6,096 nt of DNA from JAYZDB01 sp036338025. GTDB taxonomy: Bacteria; Planctomycetota; UBA1135; UBA2386. The translations under genes were made by a program, and so were the position numbers. The stretch spans positions 1-6,096 of the forward strand of contig JAYZDB010000056.1 in assembly GCA_036338025.1 (NCBI GenBank), written 5' to 3'. Below the pieces are notes generated by a model. That model was not told the origin of the DNA. It was given only the letters and a program-made list of their open reading frames with translations, and made no database searches. Shown here one piece after another: positions 1-5,156 of this stretch (positions are counted from its first letter, which is position 1; each line of letters starts with the position of its first letter).

Positions 1-142
1 CGATCTTGAAGTCCATGGATTTGTCGCTGGACCCGATCTTCAAACCCTTGTCCCATCGGACCTTGAGATCTTGAGCAGGCAACCCGGTCGCCAAGGCGAC
101 GCCTACAAATATGGCTAGAGATTTCCGTGCCATGCAAAGCAT
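1..142 (-). CDS. Outer-membrane porin, likely phosphate-selective O/P type (N-terminus only)
   Basis: Only the first 47 codons are in the window; the gene runs off the left edge. The visible protein begins MLCMARKSLAIFVGVALATG and continues through LPAQ, a short basic n-region, hydrophobic core and likely cleavage after 'PAQ', so it is exported by Sec. The mature start (DLKVRWDKGLKIGSSD, then KSMDFKI) resembles the opening of phosphate-selective porin O/P proteins, where a 'KGL.F.S.DG.F.LK.GGR' strand forms the first beta segment of the barrel. Such porins sit in the outer membrane and pass anions such as phosphate or polyphosphate. The ATG at 142 is preferred over the one at 133 because AAGGAG lies six bases upstream of it. 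The family call rests on about 23 mature residues and could be another outer-membrane barrel. Being a signal-peptide-bearing secreted protein is much surer. Confidence 0.6.
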   Translation of the reverse strand, partial: MLCMARKSLAIFVGVALATGLPAQDLKVRWDKGLKIGSSDKSMDFKI

Positions 143-148
143 CTGTTG

Positions 149-154
149 CTCCTT
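149..154 (-). promoter_or_regulatory. Ribosome binding site of the porin gene
   Basis: On the minus strand this reads AAGGAG, followed by six bases and then the ATG at 142. It is the strongest Shine-Dalgarno match in the window and decides the porin start in favour of MLCMARK over the internal MARK at 133. Confidence 0.75.
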
Positions 155-374
155 AGATTGAAAGGTTGTCGTGCGCAAGGCGGGAACCATGTGGTGATCT
201 TCTTGCGCATTTTGAGAGGTGAGGGGGGGACTTGTAGAGTTTCCGAGCGGGCCAGGGCAAGACGATTTCACGCCGAAATTTTCCACTGGCGAAGCGACCA
301 CTGACCAGCGCAAGGTCGGCCACGGCGCTACCCGAACAAGGCCCTTTCCGAGCCACTCAAAATCGACGTAAGAC

Positions 375-394
375 ATTATATAAAATATATTAAA
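375..394. promoter_or_regulatory. A/T-only island, candidate promoter core
   Basis: Twenty consecutive A/T bases stand out sharply from the GC-rich surroundings. Read on the minus strand the island contains TATAAT, a perfect sigma70 -10 hexamer, pointing toward the porin gene about 235 bases away. Plus-strand reading gives TATAAA-type hexamers. No good -35 (TTGACA-like) box is found at 16-18 bases on the minus strand, so a promoter is plausible but unproven. It could also be a DNA-bending or regulator-binding site. Confidence 0.3.
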
Positions 395-648
395 GGCCGA
401 TTCACCCAGGCGTTTCCTGGCCCCCTCAGCAGCTCGGTTGCGTGACCTGGTCCCGGACCCTGTTCGGCCACGACACGACGCACCCGCTCTTCGGTGAGCC
501 GGCACGACTCGGTCAGGATCGGCCCGTAAAGGCCTCTAGAGCTTGCACCTTGCGTTCAGGTCTTTATTCATGGTCCGGGGTTGCGGGTGTCCAGCAGCCA
601 ATGCGAGCAGGAAGACGAAGATCCGAGAGCCGATAAGACCCCGAATAA

Positions 649-673
649 GATCCCACCACGAAATCGTGGGATC
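649..673. repeat. Perfect 8-bp inverted repeat (hairpin)
   Basis: GATCCCAC at 649-656 is matched by GTGGGATC at 666-673, with a nine-base spacer. The spacer can also re-pair as CCACGA-AA-TCGTGG for an alternative, tighter hairpin. There is no T-run after either side, so it is not a standard intrinsic terminator. It lies 75 bases before the desaturase ATG, where an operator or a 5'-UTR stem-loop would be expected. No function can be assigned. Confidence 0.4.
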
Positions 674-747
674 CAATCTCTCAGACTTCTGTATCAACCG
701 AATCGTTGTCTTTTAGCGGTACCACCCCCCAGAGCAGACCACACTTG

Positions 748-1752
748 ATGTCCAAACAGAAACTCCAGATCGACTGGATCAACTCCGCCACCCTGATCCT
801 GATCCACTTGCTGGCGGTCGTCGCGGTCGTCTACCTCGTGATGGTCGAGTGCTCGCTCTGGACACTAGGCCTTGGTCTACTCTGGTTTGCTTTCAGCGGC
901 ATGTCGATCACCGGCGGCTATCACCGCTTATTCGCGCATCGCAGTTACCAGACTCGCGGGATCGTGCGGGCCTTCTTCTTGCTATTCGGCGCCGCGGCAG
1001 TGCAGAACTCCGCCCTGCGCTGGTGCGCCGACCATCGGCGGCATCATTCCCACACCGATCGTGATGACGACCCCTACGACGCCAGACGGGGGTTCTTCTG
1101 GTCACACATCGGATGGGTCATGTTTCAGCCAGATCACCCGCGCGACATGGGCCTGGTCCACGACCTGCGAGCCGACCCACTGGTCAGGTTTCAGAACCGC
1201 TACTACGTTCCGCTCGCGATCTTGATGGTCGCGGTGGTTCCGGCATGTATCGGCTTGAGCTGGGGTGACCCGATCGGCGCTCTCCTGGTTGCCGGGTTCT
1301 TGCGCCTCGTCGCGCAGTGGCACGCGACCTTCTCGGTCAACTCATTCGCCCACATACTAGGCAGCCAGCCGTTCACGACCCGAAACTCCTCTCGCGACAG
1401 TTTCCTGACTGCGATACTCACCTTAGGAGAGGGCTACCACAACTATCACCATGCGTTCCAGCATGACTACCGCAACGGCATCTACTGGCACCACTACGAT
1501 CCGACGAAGTGGACGCTTTGGACCCTCGACATGGTGGGCCTGGCCAGCAACCTGCGTCGCGTACCGAACGCAACCATCGAAGCTCGGCGCCAAGGTGTGG
1601 TAAGAGAGCGGCGCGGACAGGGAACCATGCAGATCCGTGAAACTGAGACGGGGCCAGCTTCCAGCGAGGGAAGCTCTCCCGAATCGGAAGATGCTGTCCT
1701 TCAGCGACCTGACTACAAGAAGGCCAACGCAGAGCCAGCGCCACTGCCCTGA
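748..1752 (+). CDS. Membrane fatty acid desaturase, delta-9 acyl-CoA/acyl-lipid type
   Basis: This 334-residue protein belongs to the membrane di-iron desaturase family (stearoyl-CoA 9-desaturase type), which inserts a cis double bond into saturated acyl chains using O2 and electrons from a separate donor. All three histidine boxes are present: HRLFAH at residues 59-64, HRRHH at 96-100 and HNYHH at 231-235, plus the NxxxH iron ligand motif (NSFAH, 198-202). Hydrophobic segments near 13-33, 37-54, 73-87, 154-170 and 174-191 fit the usual membrane anchors. The core ends near residue 275. The last roughly 55 residues are a polar, Ser/Glu/Arg-rich tail of unknown role. The ATG at 748 is chosen because it gives the family's usual short N-terminus (MSKQKLQIDW). 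An in-frame TTG at 706 would add 14 residues, and neither start has a strong ribosome site. It lacks a fused cytochrome b5 or ferredoxin domain. Its likely role is adjusting membrane fluidity. Confidence 0.93.
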   Translation: MSKQKLQIDWINSATLILIHLLAVVAVVYLVMVECSLWTLGLGLLWFAFSGMSITGGYHRLFAHRSYQTRGIVRAFFLLFGAAAVQNSALRWCADHRRHHSHTDRDDDPYDARRGFFWSHIGWVMFQPDHPRDMGLVHDLRADPLVRFQNRYYVPLAILMVAVVPACIGLSWGDPIGALLVAGFLRLVAQWHATFSVNSFAHILGSQPFTTRNSSRDSFLTAILTLGEGYHNYHHAFQHDYRNGIYWHHYDPTKWTLWTLDMVGLASNLRRVPNATIEARRQGVVRERRGQGTMQIRETETGPASSEGSSPESEDAVLQRPDYKKANAEPAPLP

Positions 1753-1768
1753 CCAGGCAACCGCTTGA

Positions 1769-1787
1769 CCTGGGCTACTTGCCCAGG
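1769..1787. terminator. Stem-loop between convergent genes, possible bidirectional terminator
   Basis: CCTGGGC at 1769-1775 and GCCCAGG at 1781-1787 form a perfect seven-bp, GC-rich stem with a five-base loop. The hairpin covers the stop codon of the minus-strand propeller gene and begins 17 bases after the desaturase stop, exactly where two converging transcripts end. A second CCAGG at 1753-1757 can compete for the CCTGG arm. There is no T-tract on either strand, so Rho-independent termination is not assured. Confidence 0.4.
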
Positions 1788-3175
1788 CAGTAGAGCTTGT
1801 CGTTGGTGCGAATGAACAAGTTCTTGTGAGCTGCCACGACCGACGCGCGGATGTGGTCGTCGCCGTCGTTTCCCATCTTGGTGTAATGCAGGATCTTGCC
1901 GCTATCCGCATCCAGCGAAGCGACGTCCCCATGGTGACTCATGATGTAGACCCGGCCATCAGCAACTGTCGGCGAAGCCCGCCACTTGATCTTCGGCAAG
2001 TCCGTCGCCCACAGAATCTTGCCGGTCTTCGGTTCAACCTTGGACACCGCCTCGCGCACGTCGCCCAGAACATAGAAATGCTCGCCGTCAAACGCCGGCG
2101 TGGGCACGTCACTCGAGACCTTGTTGGGACGCCCTCCACTCTTCCACAGAAGAGCCTTGTCATCGAGTTCACCTTTGTTGGAGTCGAGTTCGATCGCGTA
2201 GACAGGCTGCCGCTTCGGGGAGCACACCAAGGCCACTTCGTTTCCGAACACGACCGACGGCACCAGCCGCCACCAAACCTGTCGGTGCCCCTCGTTCCAG
2301 GTGCCCCAGCGCCAGAGCTCCTCGCCACTGGAAGGGTCGTGTCCGGTAAGGACATCGCCCCCAGCCAACAACAACTCCTTGCGGCCGTCCTTGCGGACGT
2401 GCGGGATCATGGTCGTGTACGATTCCAGTGACTCCTTCCGCGCTTGCGACGGTCGCAGGTGGCGATAGAGCGTCTTGCCCGTCTTCGGGTCGAGAGCCAG
2501 GATGAACGACTCGATGCCCCGGTCGGAATCAACTGAGGGTCCGCCTGCGGATTTCGACGGCCCACCCAGGTTGTGGGTCTTGGTGTCACGCTGCAAGATC
2601 GGCAGGAATACCCTGCCCTCCCAGAGCGTCGGCGACGCCGAAAACGTCCACTGGAATGAAAAATCGCCGTAGTCCTTTTGCACGTTACGGCGCCAGAGTT
2701 CCTTGCCTTTGACGTCATAGGCGACGAGGTCGCCGTTGCCGAAGAAGAACACCACGGTCTCTCCATCGGATACCGGCGACGGCGACGCGTAATTCGAACG
2801 CCCGAGCCCACGTGCGGTTCGCTTGCCCGTTCCTCCGGGTTGGTACCCACTGCCGGCGTCCTTTTTCCAGATGACCTTGCCATTCTCTCGGTCAAGGCAC
2901 ATCGCGACCAGGCGGTCGCGCGCTGTATCAACAGATGACAAGAACACGTGTTTCCCGATCACGACCGGCGTGCACGCACCCGGGCCCGGCAAATCAGTCG
3001 CCCACCGCAAGCTCTTGGTCTTGCTGAATTTTTCCGGCAGGTCCGTGCAGGGTGATGAGCCGTTGTACGCAGGGCCACGCCAATTGGGCCAATCCTGCGC
3101 AACCAGCGAAACCGAGAGCATGAGGAGGCCAAGGTACGAGACGGCCAAGGACACGGGTCGAGCTACTAGATCCAT
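1775..3175 (-). CDS. Secreted PQQ-like beta-propeller repeat protein
   Basis: This 466-residue protein has an N-terminal hydrophobic export signal (residues about 8-26, likely cleavage after SLVAQ). The mature protein then opens with DWPNWRGP, a motif typical of PQQ-like propeller proteins common in Planctomycetota. At least seven repeat units carry the 'G+.LW' strand signature: GKVIWKKD (99-106), GKELWRRN (157-164), GKTLYRHL (233-240), GEELWRWG (284-291), ALLWKSG (341-347), GKILWATD (385-392) and GKILHYTK (426-433). These are interspersed with 'SASPTLWEGRVF'- and 'ASPTVADGRVY'-type strands. This predicts a seven- or eight-bladed WD40/PQQ-like propeller. I see no alcohol dehydrogenase-type active site or heme-binding CxxCH, so an enzymatic role is unsupported; BamB-like scaffolding or ligand binding is possible. 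The ATG at 3175 has only a distant GAGG upstream, so the exact start is uncertain. It is transcribed convergently with the desaturase and divergently from the antiporter. Confidence 0.9.
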   Translation of the reverse strand: MDLVARPVSLAVSYLGLLMLSVSLVAQDWPNWRGPAYNGSSPCTDLPEKFSKTKSLRWATDLPGPGACTPVVIGKHVFLSSVDTARDRLVAMCLDRENGKVIWKKDAGSGYQPGGTGKRTARGLGRSNYASPSPVSDGETVVFFFGNGDLVAYDVKGKELWRRNVQKDYGDFSFQWTFSASPTLWEGRVFLPILQRDTKTHNLGGPSKSAGGPSVDSDRGIESFILALDPKTGKTLYRHLRPSQARKESLESYTTMIPHVRKDGRKELLLAGGDVLTGHDPSSGEELWRWGTWNEGHRQVWWRLVPSVVFGNEVALVCSPKRQPVYAIELDSNKGELDDKALLWKSGGRPNKVSSDVPTPAFDGEHFYVLGDVREAVSKVEPKTGKILWATDLPKIKWRASPTVADGRVYIMSHHGDVASLDADSGKILHYTKMGNDGDDHIRASVVAAHKNLFIRTNDKLYCLGK

Positions 3176-3412
3176 GGGGGGTTAGAAATCCTCTGCTGTG
3201 GGGTGTCGGGAACCATTCGTCATATCAGAGGGCAGCATCCAGGGCCAGCCTGCGAGCCTGGTCAAACACGCTGTTGCTGAGCGCGTGTTCATGGCCTGGG
3301 TTCTCGGGTCCGCTTGCATGGTGACCGATGCGTAATGGGCCGGTAGATAACAGCCACCAATCAATAGCCCGCGGTCGAATCCAGTGGTTACGTAGGTGTT
3401 CTGCGAGGTGGC
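3176..3412. other. Divergent intergenic region (propeller gene / antiporter)
   Basis: These 237 bases separate two divergent starts and should contain both promoters, but no convincing -35/-10 pair was found on either strand. The notable element is the inverted repeat at 3265-3289. Minus-strand frames running through here from the antiporter gene (ending at 3182 and 3225) have no recognisable domain and are treated as chance frames. Confidence 0.5.
3265..3289. repeat. 7-bp inverted repeat, candidate operator or hairpin
   Basis: AACACGC at 3265-3271 is mirrored by GCGTGTT at 3283-3289, separated by 11 bases, in the intergenic region between divergent genes. The centre-to-centre spacing of the arms (18 bases) is roughly two helical turns, which would suit a dimeric regulator, but a chance match of this size is also plausible. 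Confidence 0.25.
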
Positions 3413-4378
3413 ATGGCTTTTCGTGGCCGCGCCTGCGACGATCCGGCCATGGCGTGGCTGATGATACTTGCCGGTCTCGGGGTTCTCGGCATCGGAGCAG
3501 AGGCACTGGTTCGGGGGGCGGCTTGGATCGCCGAGGCCTTGGGTGTTCGACCCCTGATTGTCGGCCTGACAGTCGTAGCCATAGGAACTTCGGCCCCGGA
3601 GTTGGTGGTCAGTGTCATCGCGGCCAACAAAGGCGAGACCGGTTTGGTGATCGGCAACGTCTTCGGGAGCAACACCGCCAACCTCGCCCTGATCCTGGGC
3701 TTGACCGCATTCGTCCGGCCCATCGACGCATCGGATTCCAAGATGCGCTTCGAGATCCTCTGGCTGTTGGCGGCCAGCCTGCTGACCTTCGCGGCCTTCC
3801 TCGGAGACGAGTTCTCGCGGCAACTCGGCGTCGCCATGACGACGATGATCGTCGTGTTCCTCATCTGGGTGGTGTTGCGGGAGCGGCCCGGCCGCCCCAA
3901 GGAAACCTCGCAGGACAAAACTGTCATCAGTGGGATCGCGCACCTGGCGATGACAGCTGCCGGCGGCCTTGGCCTCTACTACGGGGGCCAGTGGCTCGTC
4001 GATGGGGCTATCACGGTTGCCAGGGACCTCGGCATGAGCCCGCCGGTGATCGGGGCTACGATCGTCGCCATCGGCACCAGCCTCCCTGAACTCGCGGCGT
4101 CCATTGTGGCCGCCCGCCGCGGCCACCCGGAGATGGCGGTCGGCAACATCGTCGGGAGCAATGTCTTCAACATTCTGCTGGTACTTGGAGTTACGGCCAC
4201 GATCTCCCCCATTCCGGTAGGATGGGCCGAGCACGGCATCCGCATGCTGGTCCCCATGGTGCTGACGGTATACGTGGCGTTCCTCCTCCTCAGGAACATG
4301 AGGATCATGAAACCCGCCGGCATGATCCTGCTCATCAGCTACGTCTGGTATATCATCTGGGAGATCCTCTTGGCCTGA
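3413..4378 (+). CDS. Calcium/sodium antiporter, CaCA family (YrbG-like)
   Basis: This 321-residue inner-membrane protein exchanges Ca2+ for Na+ (or H+) across the membrane. Both inverted alpha repeats that form the ion sites are intact: GTSAPE (58-63) with GNVFGSN (81-87), and GTSLPE (221-226) with GNIVGSN (244-250). The two glutamates, E63 and E226, correspond to the ion-coordinating acids of NCX-type exchangers. About ten hydrophobic segments are visible, split into two five-helix halves by a short charged loop (RERPGRPKETSQDK, 156-169). Length fits the family (about 310-360). The ATG at 3413 has GAGGTGG just upstream, but with tight spacing. The in-frame ATG at 3449 gives a start (MAWLMILAGLGVLGIGAEAL) closer to typical family members and is a serious alternative. 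It is followed after 22 bases by the small secreted-protein gene, so the two are probably co-transcribed. Confidence 0.93.
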   Translation: MAFRGRACDDPAMAWLMILAGLGVLGIGAEALVRGAAWIAEALGVRPLIVGLTVVAIGTSAPELVVSVIAANKGETGLVIGNVFGSNTANLALILGLTAFVRPIDASDSKMRFEILWLLAASLLTFAAFLGDEFSRQLGVAMTTMIVVFLIWVVLRERPGRPKETSQDKTVISGIAHLAMTAAGGLGLYYGGQWLVDGAITVARDLGMSPPVIGATIVAIGTSLPELAASIVAARRGHPEMAVGNIVGSNVFNILLVLGVTATISPIPVGWAEHGIRMLVPMVLTVYVAFLLLRNMRIMKPAGMILLISYVWYIIWEILLA

Positions 4379-4400
4379 ACGCCGCCCGGAACCCCCGTCC

Positions 4401-5156
4401 ATGAAAACCCTGCTCCTGACAACCTGCCTGCTGTCCATCGCGCAGCCAATGTGGGCGCAACAAGCGCGCAAAGTCGAGGACCGGGAAGCCAGGCGACTCA
4501 TCCGGGAATTCGACAAGGCCGTGAAGGCCAGGAAGGCAAGCCTCAGTGCGCGGCTTACCGCGGTCCAGAATCTGGGACTCAACAGCAACGGACTGTTCGT
4601 CAAGCCACTTCTGAGGACGGCACGAATTGACAAGGCAAAGTCGGTCAAGCAAGCGGCCATCGCTGCCATCGGCAACCAACCCCCAAGGCAAGCGCGCAGC
4701 GCACTCAACATGCTCCTCAAGAAGACGAGCATCACATCAGAACCCAACATCACGGCTGCGATTGTCAAGGCCTTTGACAAAGGCAGCTACCAGGTCAAGG
4801 ACTACAAGACCTTCAAGGGCCTGTTCGAGCGAAGCATCGCGGACAAACGCTGCGTAGCTGCTCAAATTGCAGTTCTGGAACTGTTCGGTCACCACAAGGA
4901 AGTGCAGGCTGCCCAGTACCTTTCCATGCACATCGACGCGCCTGAACCGGCTTGGGTCGATGACGCCTCCAACCCGCCAGCGAGCTACTGGGAAGCCCGT
5001 TGGAAGAACTGGCAGAAGTGGCGGAACCACCTCAAGGAAGCCTTGTTCCAGATCACCGGCCAGAGATTCGCGAGCAACAAGGAAGCTCGGGCGTGGCTTA
5101 AGAAGAACCGCAACAAGCTCAAGAAGAGGAACACTCGGGGTTCGAAGAAGAAGTGA
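4401..5156 (+). CDS. Small basic secreted protein, HEAT-like helical repeats
   Basis: This 251-residue protein has a clear signal peptide (MKTLLLTTCLLSIAQPMWA, cleavage before QQA), so it acts outside the cytoplasm. The mature part is mostly amphipathic helices: residues 26-58, 62-92 ('SVKQAAIAAIGNQPP' resembles a HEAT-repeat helix-turn-helix), 97-126 and 150-175. The C-terminal part holds an aromatic patch (SYWEARWKNWQKW, 195-207) and then ALFQITGQRFASNKEARAWL (213-232). A 'L..lTGq.f......W..W' block of this type recurs in planctomycete HEAT-like secreted proteins; I state this from memory. The end is strongly basic (KKNRNKLKKRNTRGSKKK, 234-251). No catalytic motif or lipobox cysteine is evident. 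There is only a weak ribosome site (GGAA) before the ATG. The stop codon overlaps the next gene's GTG start. Function is unknown; a scaffold or polyanion-binding role is a guess. Confidence 0.8.
   Translation: MKTLLLTTCLLSIAQPMWAQQARKVEDREARRLIREFDKAVKARKASLSARLTAVQNLGLNSNGLFVKPLLRTARIDKAKSVKQAAIAAIGNQPPRQARSALNMLLKKTSITSEPNITAAIVKAFDKGSYQVKDYKTFKGLFERSIADKRCVAAQIAVLELFGHHKEVQAAQYLSMHIDAPEPAWVDDASNPPASYWEARWKNWQKWRNHLKEALFQITGQRFASNKEARAWLKKNRNKLKKRNTRGSKKK

Larger units (their letters stand above)
143..747. other. Non-coding gap between divergent porin and desaturase genes
   Basis: About 600 bases separate the porin start (minus strand) from the preferred desaturase ATG (plus strand). Open frames here, including 153-356 minus, 442-636 plus and an ATG-less frame at 376-555 minus, give arginine- and serine-rich low-complexity translations with no recognisable domain. 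They look like chance frames in GC-rich DNA. The stretch should hold the promoters of both flanking genes. What is visible is an A/T-only island at 375-394 and a perfect inverted repeat at 649-673. No tRNA, IS end or CRISPR repeat is seen. Confidence 0.6.

Noticed and set aside
153..356. 67-codon minus-strand frame directly upstream of the porin
   Set aside because: It has no recognisable domain and its end overlaps the porin ribosome site. The biased composition suggests leader or intergenic DNA.
376..555. Minus-strand open frame with a helix-like peptide (LTEERVRRVVAEQ) in the porin-desaturase gap
   Set aside because: It has no ATG, no ribosome site and only about 60 codons, and ends inside the A/T island. 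It is not distinguishable from a chance frame, though a degraded gene fragment cannot be excluded.
1826..2431. 201-codon plus-strand frame antisense to the propeller gene
   Set aside because: It is a shadow of the propeller gene, whose repeat pattern and signal peptide are clear on the other strand.
3370..3388. tRNA T-loop-like string (GGTCGAATCC) near 3373
   Set aside because: It lacks one T of the canonical GGTTCGAATCC, the flanking bases do not pair as a T-stem, and no acceptor stem or anticodon arm is found around it.
3225..3506. Minus-strand frame ending in a protein-like peptide (SNSVFDQARRLALDAAL) in the divergent intergenic region; possible gene remnant
   Set aside because: The upstream part is antisense to the antiporter and is arginine-rich noise. 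The plausible-looking tail is too short to assign and no family was recognised.
3182..4780. 532-codon open frame on the minus strand across the antiporter and secreted-protein genes
   Set aside because: It is antisense to two well-supported genes, and its translation is His/Asp/Gly/Arg-rich low complexity with no domain. This is typical of a shadow frame in GC-rich coding DNA.
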